A stretch of DNA of 16,276 nt from an uncultured Bacilli bacterium. Lineage in GTDB: Bacteria; Bacillota_I; Bacilli_A; Mycoplasmatales; Mycoplasmoidaceae. The position numbers and the translations under genes are program-made. Position 1 is the first letter of the stretch. Each line of letters opens with the position of its first letter. The stretch lies in assembly GCA_904501665.1 (NCBI GenBank), contig CAJGBT010000022.1:1-16276 (forward strand), read 5' to 3'. The notes beneath the pieces are model-generated. The model made no database searches. It saw nothing but the letters and a program-made list of their open reading frames with translations, and was not told the DNA's origin. This document shows positions 9,143 to 16,276 of this stretch, piece by piece.

Positions 9143-9752
9143 TATCCAATTCCTCTAAATTTAATTTTCTTGTCTTTCATTTCTCACTAGATAATTGATT
9201 AAAAATTTGATTATAATCATTAACTCTTTCGATATTAAATTCATTAACTAATGTTTTATTTGTTAATAATTCCTTTATTTCCTGTTCAACGTCTCTAATA
9301 ATTTTTATAAGTTCTTCACTATAACCATAATTTATAATGCCTTGTTCAAACTCCTTAATGTCTACTTCACATCAACTACCATTGATAGATACTTTGAAAT
9401 CTAAATCAAAATCATAATATTTAAAGGCCGATTCCTCATAAATAAACTTTGATGATATATTGATATAATAACTTAACTTATTATTGTCTTGAACAGTAAT
9501 AATCATGTTATATCATTTGTCTTTAAACAAAACTCAAAAGCATCTTTTTTTCAAAGTAGATTTAAAATATCTTTTAGTGTTAAACTTTGCTGTAATAATT
9601 TCAGCATCATCACTACCTAACACGTAATAATCTTTTGTTTTAGCAATTACTATTGGAAATTCTCATGAGCGGTATAATCAACCATTAAATTTATATGCAT
9701 GAACAATTACTCTTTTGCCCACATATATATTTTTATCATTTACATAGTTCAT
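9123..9752 (-). CDS. NtdP-like nucleoside tri-/diphosphate phosphatase (DUF402)
   Basis: This frame gives 209 residues, with several TGA Trp codons. The family pattern of Bacillus YgaC/NtdP (DUF402) is clear from end to end: VIVHAYKFNGWLYRSWEFP, VLGSDD at about 46-51, FKDKWYNMIITVQDNNKLSY, YYINISSKFIYEESAFKYYD (the strand carrying catalytic-site acidic residues), then DFDLDFKVSINGSW and DIKEFEQ. These proteins hydrolyse nucleoside tri- and diphosphates with divalent metal. The N-terminal half matches best, and the C-terminal helix is extended and Lys/Asn-rich. The start at ATG 9752 is 11 nt after the stop of rpsT, and the last 20 nt overlap the next gene. Confidence 0.88.
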
Positions 9753-9763
9753 TGAAAAAGCTA

Positions 9764-10003
9764 TTAATTTTTGTTAATTGCTTTAGCTGTTCTAGATTTA
9801 ATTCTATTTGCCTTATTTTTGTGAATTCTCTTTGACTTTGCATCCTTATCAGCAACAGAATAAGTTAAAGATAAATCTTCAGGTTTTTTTGATAATCTAG
9901 TCTTTTTAACAATTGTTCTACGTTTAGAATTAAGTGAATGATTTTGTTTAGACTTCTTTTTATCTTGGATATGTCTTTTTTTATTAGACTTAATATTAGC
10001 CAT
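9764..10003 (-). CDS. rpsT: 30S ribosomal protein S20
   Basis: This frame gives 79 residues and is strongly basic. It begins with the S20 hallmark MANIKSNKKRHIQDKKKSKQN and continues with helices rich in Lys/Arg and ends in KNKANRIKSRTAKAINK, the conserved C-terminal S20 helix. It binds 16S rRNA in the small subunit body. The start at ATG 10003 is supported by GAAAGGAT about 6 nt upstream. It is the first gene of the tightly packed run that continues through the NtdP-like, DUF3196-like and tig genes. A TATAAT at 10044-10049 is the likely -10 of its promoter. Confidence 0.97.
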   Translation of the reverse strand: MANIKSNKKRHIQDKKKSKQNHSLNSKRRTIVKKTRLSKKPEDLSLTYSVADKDAKSKRIHKNKANRIKSRTAKAINKN

Positions 10004-10043
10004 TTTTATCCTTTCATTATAACTTTAAAATAAAGACAAATAA

Positions 10044-10049
10044 ATTATA
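10044..10049 (-). promoter_or_regulatory. rpsT: Likely -10 box of the rpsT operon
   Basis: TATAAT on the minus strand, about 40 nt upstream of the rpsT ATG, the distance expected for a short leader. A second TATAAT-like stretch lies closer (about 10016-10021) but overlaps the ribosome-binding site region. No good -35 is visible 17 bp upstream, which is common in Mollicutes. Confidence 0.55.
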
Positions 10050-10166
10050 TAATAAAAACTAACTATGCTTGCATTTAGTTATTTATATCTAAACATTAGT
10101 TAAGTAACAAGAAACAGTTGAATTTTTAATCTTAATATCATGTCAATTAAGAAAATGCATAAAGTA

Positions 10167-10193
10167 ATTTAGTAGTCTTGCTTGGTACTAAAT
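10167..10193. repeat. 8-bp inverted repeat with 11-nt loop
   Basis: ATTTAGTA (10167-10174) and TACTAAAT (10186-10193) pair perfectly around an 11-nt loop that is G+C-rich for this genome. Neither strand has a T-run after it, so it is a poor terminator. It lies between the MBL gene end and the rpsT promoter and could be an mRNA-end stabilising hairpin or a protein-binding dyad. Confidence 0.5.
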
Positions 10194-10365
10194 CACTTCC
10201 AAATTTCAAAAATATAAATAGTGCTTTATTTTATCTTTGCATTTTAATAAATCTAATAAATGTTTTGTTTGTATATTTTTATTTTATATAAATTTTATAA
10301 AAATGGAAGCATCACTCTAAACTATAAATCTACTTGGAATAGTAATAAATAAAATAAATATATTT

Positions 10366-11136
10366 TTATGAAATAGAATAATTTTGTTTCAAGATATCGT
10401 TTGGTGCAATATATGATACTTTTAATTTTTTGTTTGTGTACTGCTGGCAAATGTTTTCAATAATTGAAAAATCTTTTGTATTAGGATTTAAATGACTAAA
10501 TATAAATAATTTAGTTTTTCTACCACAATAAATCTTTAGTAATTGCTCAGCTTCGGCAAGTTTTAAATGATTATGTTCTTTATTTAAATGATTGCTAATT
10601 TTTACTTTATTGTTTACATCAAATTCTAATCCAAATGGGGCTTCTATTATATATATATTTTTATGCTTAAATTGCTTGTTAACAAAATACTTGGTATCTG
10701 TAATATAAACAATTTCTTGTTTTTTATTTTTAATTATAAAAGCTAATGAATCTTTAGCATCATGATTAGTTCTAATTGCTTTAATTTTTCAATTACTATT
10801 AGGAATTTTAATTCATTTGTTTAATGATGGAATTAAATCCAAATAATTAATCTTTTTGTTATATTTATTTAAAATAAAATCAGCTGTAGTTTTTGCTGTA
10901 AAAAACTTCAAATTACTAATATCATTTTTTATGATTGTTTTAATATGATCAATATGATAATGTGTTAATAAAATGCCAGCTATTTTATCAGTAGTTATGT
11001 TTAAATTACTTTTTGCATTTTTTCATATTAAATCATCTACTCCAAAATCTAATAATAAAAATGTATTGTTATCATTTAAAGCAATACAATTTCCTTTTGA
11101 AGATGAAGCAATAATATTAATCAATAATCTTTCCAT
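10366..11136 (-). CDS. Metallo-beta-lactamase-fold hydrolase, YycJ-like
   Basis: This frame gives 256 residues. It starts in the YycJ/WalJ style (IASSSKGNCIAL at 9-20, LLDFGVDD at 29-35). The metal-binding set is present: THYHIDH at 58-64 (His59, His61, Asp63, His64), NHD at 124-126, ITDTKY at 145-150 (Asp147) and SHLN at 214-217 (His215). A second NHLNKEH at 182-188 is where YycJ-type proteins carry their NHLS motif. No beta-CASP domain is seen. Such stand-alone proteins include nucleases and occur in Gram-positive phage recombination modules. The start ATG 11136 lies inside the last 20 nt of the SMC-like ATPase gene in another frame, so the two are translationally coupled and probably act together on DNA. 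Substrate is inferred. Confidence 0.88.
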
Positions 11137-12631
11137 TTAATTTTATTTTTTTATCATTTGTTACTTTACATGCAATTGTTTGTGTATTTTCATTTTTAAT
11201 GCTTAATTCATTAAATGATTCAACTTGATCAATTAAATTGAAGCAATCAATATTAATTCCCTTCTTAATAAATTGATTGATAATATGAATAATATTATTT
11301 TTGCTAGCATAATTTAAATTTTTAAGATCAACACTGTTTTGGCTAATATTAAAATTATCGCTTCCCTTAGCATCAAATAATGATACTTTAAAACCTTTAA
11401 AATTATCACTAATAATTTTTTCAATTTTTTTTAATGAGGTTTTGTATTGATTATCTAATTGGCTATATCTATCATTTAATTTATTTAATTTTTGTTCTTC
11501 ATTTTTGATAATATTCTTTTTGGCTTGATATTGTAATTTATATGTATTTAGGTCAATATTTTCACGCTCTTGTATTTTTAGTTCAGATTGTTGATTAATT
11601 AATTTATCATAGTTAATGTTATAAAATTTTGAATCTTTCATTAATTTATCAATTTCTTTTTGTATTTTTGTATTTTCATCATTCAATCTTTTAATTTCGT
11701 ATTCATTATTTGCTTGTATTTGGTTGTTTTCTGTACTTATATTTTTTTTGGCCTTTTGTTTATAAAAAAATAAATAAATACCTAATGTAATAATTGTTAA
11801 AAAAATAATTTTGAATTTAGATTCCTTCTTTTGCATATAAGTTGATATAGTATTATTATTTGTATTATTTTTTAAATTATGAATTTTAATTTTATTTTCA
11901 TCAATTAGATTTGTTTTTGATATTATTTGTTTTTTTATTTCTTCATATTCATTAATTTTTTTACTAATATCATTTAATTGATAAACATCATAATTATTAT
12001 TACTATCTCAATCTTTAATTTCACCATGAGAAGATTGGTAATATTCTAGTTCTTGTTTTTTATCTTTAATATTTTCTTTTTGTCTCTTGATTGTTTGTGT
12101 TAATTCAGCTTTTTCATTTACGAGTTCTTCAAAGTTTTCTAATTTATTATTTTTATCTAATCCTAAATTAATGATTTTCACAAAGTCATCTTTTAATTCT
12201 TTTTTATCATCACCTTTACCAGAAATAGTTTGGACTAACAAGTGTGGATTAGTCCTTACAAATAATTCATCAATTGAATCTAAACCAACTATTTTGGCTA
12301 TTTGTTTTAAATATTCTTCATTATTTTTAAATTCAATGTTATCAATAAATCATTTTTTATTATTAGTCTTTAGAACATGTTTTAGGCCGTTCATACTAAA
12401 TGTTAAAACGATATGTGGTAAAGAACCATCATGAACACCCTTGAAATTATCAGCTTTTTTATTGTCACTATTTTTGTAAAAAAAGATATATCTAATAGCA
12501 TCCAAGATTGAAGATTTTCCTAAGCCGTTGCATCCTTCAATTAAGTTAAAATGATCATTAAATGTTAGAGAACAATTTTTAATTCCTCTGAAGTTTTTAA
12601 TATCAAGTATATTAATAACTAATTTTTTCAT
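11117..12631 (-). CDS. SMC/SbcC-like ATPase with mid-coil hydrophobic segment
   Basis: This frame gives 504 residues, open only with TGA as Trp. The N-terminus is a RecF/SMC ATPase head: LDIKNFRGIKNCSLTF, then Walker A GCNGLGKS at 33-40 followed by SILDAIRYIFF. Long charged coiled coils occupy about 145-260 and 295-410. Between them, where SbcC/Rad50 has its hook, is a hydrophobic stretch (IIFLTIITLGIYLFF, about 275-289) flanked by lysines. The C-terminal lobe has LNYASKN at 439-445 in the signature-helix position and FNLIDQVES at 464-472 as a Walker B/D-loop like the (V/I)D-x-x-E-S of phage SbcC-type ATPases. The coil is very short for SbcC. The start is ATG 12631, with no Shine-Dalgarno. 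It overlaps the MBL gene by 20 nt. Likely DNA processing with that protein; a chromosomal repair or a defence role is equally possible. Confidence 0.85.
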
Positions 12632-13316
12632 TGTGATTTTGCATTTTATATAATTTTAATCAATTAAATAAATTGCATTTTATTATATCAAAAATCAAAA
12701 TAAAATAGGAGAGCTTTTACGTTAATAAATATAAATAACTTAAAATAGTAATAGAATTAATAAACCTAAAATATATGAATTAATTTTATTGTAAATTGAA
12801 AAAGTGGATATTGATTCAATGTTATTATGATGTTAGTAAAAAGAAACAAATAATAGAAAAATTAAGATTTTAATAACACTAAAAGATCATATAAATAAGA
12901 TATTAATAGGTTTTATTTAAATGCATCAATTAAGAACTAATTAGATATAAAAAACAAGTGATTAATTTTACTTATTTTTTGCATTGCTTTACATAGCAAT
13001 GTTCTATTTCTCACTTTATATTGTCTTTGTCTTCAAATATCTTTCGACAAGAAAATAGTATATATCTTATTTTAAATCAAATGATTATCAAAAATTAGAT
13101 AATAAACAAAAATCAACTTTATATGTAAATAAAAGGAAATTTTTTGTTTATACAAAATGTTATGAAATAGTAACGATTATTATCTCAAATCAAATAATAA
13201 TGTTAATAACTTAAAAATAAGTATAACAACCGATATTTTGATTAATAAAGAATCATTATTAATTTTGTTCCATAATATTTATTAACAAACTTTAAAATAA
13301 GTATATTTATTGTAAA
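12632..13316. other. Gene-free stretch between two ATPase operons
   Basis: No intact gene on either strand. The end nearest 12631 holds the presumed promoter of the SMC-like ATPase: TATAAT on the minus strand at 12682-12687 and an 11-bp direct repeat TTGCATTTTAT at 12639-12649 and 12673-12683. A hairpin (CATTGCT / AGCAATG, loop TTACAT) lies at about 12982-13001 with only a broken T-run after it. A short minus-strand frame at 12972-13094 ends in a Cys/Lys-rich stretch (CRKIFEDKD then EIEHCYVKQCKK) and may be a gene remnant. It has no start and could be chance. Confidence 0.45.
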
Positions 13317-13583
13317 TTATCCTTTATTTCTATTGCAATATACATGTGTAGCAAACAAATTGTTTGGATTATTATTACCGCCTTTACTTATAGGGAATTT
13401 ATGATCAATGTCCCATGCGTACATACTATTTCTTTGTTCTTCGTTTCCTCAATATGAACCTCATAACATCTTTTCTCCGCAAATATAACAAATTCTATGA
13501 TTATTAGGATGACAATCATCCAAACCACAATTACAATAATTTGAATTATCTCATGCAATCATTTTCATTTTTTCTTTATTCAT
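13317..13583 (-). CDS. Small HNH endonuclease
   Basis: This frame gives 88 residues, with three TGA and one TGG Trp codon. A Cys-rich start (CNCGLDDC at 17-24) is followed by the zinc pair CYICGEKM (Cys32, Cys35). Then comes the HNH core WDIDHKFPISKGG (58-69; His61 as general base), NNNPNNLF (70-77, with the conserved Asn), and THVYCNRNKG at the end (Cys83 completing the metal site). This is the McrA-type HNH layout in a minimal form. The ATG at 13583 overlaps the stop of the RloB-like gene (TAATG) and is preceded by AAAGGAGG at 13588-13595, the strongest ribosome-binding site in the window. That implies high, coupled translation. Together with the two genes upstream it probably forms one defence cassette, as its DNA-cutting or accessory effector. 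Confidence 0.9.
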
Positions 13584-14164
13584 TATTCCTCCTTTAGATA
13601 TTTAATAATTAGGTCAAAATTATTAAATTCAATATTGTTTTCTTCAAATTTTAATTTAGAAATATTTTTAATTCAATTTTTTATATATTCATTTCCATCT
13701 TTTTCGAGAAAATTAATTATTTTTTCTAAAATCTTATTATCTGATTTTGAATACTTTTCATCCTTATTTATTATTTTTTTTAAAATTAAAACTCTTGTTA
13801 ATTTTTTAAATAAATCATTTTTTGTTAATGTTGAAACATTAATATTATTTTCAAATATTGCAAGTAAAATTATTTCTAAACATGGTTTTGATATTATTAA
13901 TTTACCATTTTTATTTTTAATATTTTTATTGTGTTCAATAATTTTATCTTTTTCTATATTTTCATTATCAATTAGATAAAAAACTATACAACAATTTCTG
14001 CCATCAATATAATCATTAATACTCAATGTTCCTTTTATAATATTTGGTTTGTGTTTTTTGCATTGATGTATTTTTTTGTTTTTAAAAATAGTGGTTTTTA
14101 ATCCATGAAACAAATACTCTTCTGTTTGCCCCTCACAAACAAATGTATAGTACTTACTTTTCAT
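13583..14164 (-). CDS. RloB-like protein (AbiLii-type, Toprim-like)
   Basis: This frame gives 193 residues. It starts YYTFVCEGQTEEYLF (5-19), the RloB hallmark with the acidic pair Glu11 and Glu15/16. CIVFYLIDNENIEKDK follows at 59-74, with Asp66 in the place of the Toprim-like acidic motif, then SKPCLEIILLAIFEN at 92-106, corresponding to the RloB nPcfE-x-W segment with Glu97. The C-terminal part is helical and charged, with one TGA Trp near residue 164. RloB proteins are paired with an AAA/ABC ATPase (RloA, AbiLi) in abortive-infection and restriction-linked loci and are thought to be the nuclease-like effector. The start ATG 14164 lies 11 nt inside the ATPase gene. It is slightly shorter than typical RloB. 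The gene ends on the ATG of the HNH gene. Confidence 0.88.
13588..13595 (-). promoter_or_regulatory. Strong Shine-Dalgarno for the HNH gene
   Basis: AAAGGAGG on the minus strand, 4 nt before the HNH ATG and inside the last codons of the RloB-like gene. It is the only full anti-16S match seen in this window and decides the HNH start. Confidence 0.8.
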
Positions 14165-15365
14165 TTTTAAAACCCTTCATAGAATAATCTATATATGGAT
14201 CATAACCAATTTTTCCCTCTAAGTATAATTTAAAATAATTATGGTCATTTCTAACTTTTTTACCACCTTCTTCCATTATTAAATCACTTAATGAAATTAT
14301 ATTGGAAAAAAAGGATTCATTGATTGCGGCAAAATATATTTCATCTCTTCTAAAAACTTCACTATTTAATGTACTTATATCATGTGAACTAAAAATTAAT
14401 TGTGCATTATTTTTATTAATATCCTTATCTTTAAATAAACCAATAATATATTTTAGAAGTTTAGTGTGTAAACCAGAATCTAATTCATCAATAATAAACA
14501 ATGAACCATTTTTCATTACATATAATAAATAAGAAATTAAGCTTAAAAATTTTAATGTTCCTGACGATTCCAACAATGCATTTAATTTTTTTCTTTTCCC
14601 ATATGAAAATTCTTTTTCAAAATAAATAGTATTTATTAGATTTTTATTTAATGGATTTTTATCAATAATAATGTCTTTAATATTAATGTCTACATCTTTG
14701 AAAATATTAACTATTTTTTCTTTTTCTGTTTCAATAATTCCAAAAGATGTTCTATTTAAAAAATTACTATTTGCAAATATATCTTTTGGAGCAAAAACAT
14801 CTTGATTTAAGTAATAAATGTTATTAATAAAATTAAACATTTTTTTTAAATATATTTCATCTAATATTGAATTAAAAAAATTTAATAAAGTAATTTTCTT
14901 ATTCTTGCTATTAATATTTATTTTATCAGGTATATATTCCTTATTAAAATTATTTTCTTTAAAATTAAAAATAACAGTTTTTTTACCCTTTTTATTTTTA
15001 ATCACACTAAATATTTCTTGCTCTAATCCTTCAACTGAAACAGATAGTTCATATATGAAAATGTCTTTTTCATCTTCAAATTCTACATAAAAATTAATGG
15101 ATTTTTCATCTGAATCAATATTTAAAAAATTTTGGATAGAATTTCATATGCTAATATTATTAGTAACAAGACTATTTAAGAATCCTAATGAACTTATAAA
15201 ATTTGTTTTTCCTCCGCCATTAGGACCATAGAAAGAAATAACAGGAAGAATTTCTCCATTTAATAATAAATGTTTTTTATCCTCACTCTTTTTCTTAGCA
15301 ATAAAATCTAATTCTTCTTTTAGTTTAAAAGGTCCAAAGTTTTCAATTCAATATTTTCTAATCAT
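14154..15365 (-). CDS. RloA/AbiLi-type AAA (ABC-like) ATPase
   Basis: This frame gives 403 residues, with TGA Trp codons at the N-terminus. It starts MIRKYWIENFGPFK, typical of AAA_15/AAA_21 defence ATPases. Motifs in order: Walker A YGPNGGGKTN at 46-55; signature-like LLESSGTLKFLSLI at 264-277; Walker B LFIIDELDSGLH at 289-300 (catalytic Glu294); H-loop LIFSSHDISTLN at 323-334 (His328); then FRRDEIYFA at 338-346 and a C-terminal YFKLYLEGKIGYDPYID, both hallmarks of the RloA/AbiLi group. It likely senses infection or binds the partner nuclease and controls it by ATP hydrolysis. The start is ATG 15365, with only AATAAAG upstream; the position is fixed by the family N-terminus. It overlaps the RloB-like gene by 11 nt and is the first gene of a three-gene operon. 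Confidence 0.92.
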
Positions 15366-15412
15366 CTTTATTACCACTAATAAGTGTCTAGTGAATATAT
15401 TTATCAACTAAA

Positions 15413-15418
15413 ATTATA
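15413..15418 (-). promoter_or_regulatory. Likely -10 box of the ATPase-RloB-HNH operon
   Basis: TATAAT on the minus strand, 48 nt upstream of the ATPase ATG. No clear -35 is present at 17 bp. A dyad TGTGA-AAAAA-TCACA (15447-15461) lies about 30 bp further upstream, and another (CACTA / TAGTG, about 15375-15393) lies in the leader. Either could bind a regulator. Confidence 0.5.
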
Positions 15419-15822
15419 TCATTTATAGTGAATTTCTTTTAATTTCTGTGAAAAAATCACAAATTTTAAAGTTTAAGTTATGTTTTTTATATTTTTAAAA
15501 TGAAGTTTTCTTTTCAAATTTAAAAATATTATAAATTAGATAAAAATTCTACTTATTAAGAATATTAATGTTTCTTAATATATCATTATTACAATTAATG
15601 GATATATGAAATTATTTTTGAACCTTATTGGTTTTTTCTAAATAGAATCTTATTAATTTGCAAAAAAATATTAAAAAATTAACTTCATCATTTTCACTAA
15701 ATTAATAATTAAATATTATCATCTTTAGCATCTTTTTAGGCTTTAATTTCCTTAAAGTCATTGATTGTTTAATTAATTCTTTTTAAATCTTATGCTCGGA
15801 TTAATAATCATTATCTTTTAAG

Positions 15823-15840
15823 ATATGCTTTAAAGCATAT
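15823..15840. repeat. 18-bp perfect palindrome
   Basis: ATATGCTTTAAAGCATAT is a perfect dyad with no spacer. The core ATGCTTTAAA recurs as a direct repeat at 15912-15921. It lies in gene-free DNA about 450 bp upstream of the ATPase gene and could be a protein-binding site or the remains of a mobile element. Confidence 0.5.
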
Positions 15841-15871
15841 ATTTAAAATAACCCTCTCTACATTTATATAG

Positions 15872-15911
15872 AAAATCCCCATTAATTATAGAAGATGGGT
15901 TTTTAAAAACC
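15872..15911 (+). terminator. Weak terminator-like hairpin with adjoining palindrome
   Basis: CCCAT (15878-15882) pairs with ATGGG (15895-15899) around a 12-nt loop, with AAAA/TTTT outside a two-base bulge, and five T follow on the plus strand. The T-run is also the left half of a 14-bp palindrome GGTTTTTAAAAACC (15898-15911). No plus-strand gene lies upstream, so termination is only a possibility. Confidence 0.35.
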
Positions 15912-16174
15912 ATGCTTTAAAATAACTAATATATAAAACGTTTAATTATTGATAAATTTCTAAAATCTAATACTTCAGTTAATATATCATCATTAAAATT
16001 TTTAAACAAATTTTATTTACTAAAATTTATATCTAAATTCTAATACACTTAATAAAAAGCAAAACAAGATTATTATGAATTATCAATATAACTAAAAATA
16101 GATCAAACAAAAAAATAATTTAAATCATTTTTTCCTATGTTTAATGGACCATCTTTTTGGACATACCACTTCTG

Positions 16175-16276
16175 TTAATAATTATACAGTAGTTTAATTG
16201 CATCTTGTGGAGTCATATATCTATTTGCATATGGAATGTTTTCTTTCTCAAGTTCTGAGTAATAATGGTATCTTTC
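16175..16276 (-). CDS. C-terminal fragment of an unrecognised protein (cut by window edge)
   Basis: The window edge cuts this minus-strand frame. The visible last 33 residues begin ERYHYYSELEKENIPYANRY and then read MTPQDAIKLLYNY before TAA at 16175-16177. Just past the stop, the same frame continues protein-like (QKWYVQKDGPLNIGKND), so the TAA may be a mutation in a once longer gene. The tail has the feel of a DDE transposase C-terminus, where a Tyr-x-Thr-Pro segment is common. With so little sequence I cannot assign it. Confidence 0.4.
   Translation of the reverse strand, partial: ERYHYYSELEKENIPYANRYMTPQDAIKLLYNY

Larger units (their letters stand above)
10004..10365. other. Intergenic region: MBL gene end to rpsT promoter
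   Basis: No gene on either strand; only short interrupted frames. It holds the rpsT promoter at the low end and an inverted repeat at 10167-10193. A TTGACA lies on the minus strand near 10139-10144, but no -10 follows at the right distance. No terminator with a clear T-run was found after the MBL gene. Confidence 0.6.
15366..16174. other. Gene-free, decayed stretch upstream of the defence-like operon
   Basis: About 800 bp with no intact gene on either strand. The low end carries the operon promoter. The middle (about 15600-15820) has many short interrupted frames and looks like decayed coding DNA without a recognisable family. At 15823-15927 several palindromes cluster (listed separately). 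The rest is A/T-rich with nothing I can name. Confidence 0.5.

Noticed and set aside
12982..13001. CATTGCT/AGCAATG hairpin as a terminator of the HNH operon
   Set aside because: The minus strand has no T-run after it and it lies over 300 nt beyond the HNH stop. The plus strand has only a broken T-run and no gene.
12972..13094. Short Cys-rich minus-strand frame (possible second nuclease gene)
   Set aside because: It has about 40 codons, no start codon, no ribosome-binding site and no upstream open frame. At best a remnant, so it is mentioned only in the intergenic entry.
13583..15365. PARIS system (AriA ATPase + AriB DUF4435 Toprim)
   Set aside because: The ATPase is of a related type, but the second protein shows RloB motifs (VCEGQTEE, PCLE) rather than DUF4435. 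The AbiL/RloAB label fits better.
13317..15365. Retron or Septu operon
   Set aside because: No reverse transcriptase and no structured msr/msd RNA region are visible. Septu has no RloB protein, and the ATPase here carries RloA-type C-terminal motifs.
1..16276. CRISPR arrays, tRNA or rRNA genes
   Set aside because: No regularly spaced repeats, no cloverleaf with a TTCGA-like arm and no rRNA-like sequence were found in the non-coding stretches.

Overview
The window comes from a Mollicute (Mycoplasma-like bacterium). The DNA is extremely A+T-rich, and UGA is read as tryptophan: almost every gene is open from end to end only when TGA is translated. Trp-TGA codons fall at sensible places (for example in trigger factor, the nucleotide phosphatase and the HNH protein), while TAA and TAG act as stops. 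The species cannot be fixed from the sequence alone. No rRNA, tRNA or CRISPR was seen.

Layout, reading + coordinates. Positions 1-300 hold a minus-strand gene remnant and a plus-strand terminator-like hairpin. Positions 364-739 hold the only convincing plus-strand gene, a 106-aa single-pass membrane protein behind a near-perfect promoter whose spacer is a (TA)10 repeat. Positions 740-1379 are decayed DNA with one recognisable coding remnant. Every other intact gene is on the minus strand, so transcription runs from high to low coordinates.

Three minus-strand blocks follow. (1) At 13317-15365 is a tight three-gene operon: an RloA/AbiLi-type ABC/AAA ATPase, an RloB-type protein and a small HNH nuclease. 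It looks like an anti-phage (abortive infection) cassette and is the most interesting item here. (2) At 10366-12631 are two overlapping genes: a short SMC/SbcC-like ATPase with a hydrophobic segment in the middle of its coiled coil, and a YycJ-like metallo-beta-lactamase-fold hydrolase, probably a nuclease. (3) At 2387-10003 is a long housekeeping-to-surface run: rpsT (S20), an NtdP-like nucleoside phosphatase, a DUF3196-like protein, a 50-aa membrane peptide, tig (trigger factor), a small unknown protein, a flippase-like membrane domain fused to a GT2-like glycosyltransferase domain, and a polytopic membrane protein resembling GT-C enzymes. Immediately after it, at 1380-2376, lies a glycosyltransferase pseudogene broken by single-base losses in A tracts.

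The rpsT-to-tig genes are spaced or overlapped so tightly that they form one operon. The envelope genes downstream follow with gaps of about 40 nt and may be co-transcribed. They suggest synthesis or export of a lipid-linked or surface glycan that has lost at least one transferase. Blocks 1 and 2 are flanked by 360-800 bp stretches of gene-free or decayed DNA, as expected for an accessory island next to core genes. The right edge cuts into the C-terminus of an unrecognised minus-strand gene.
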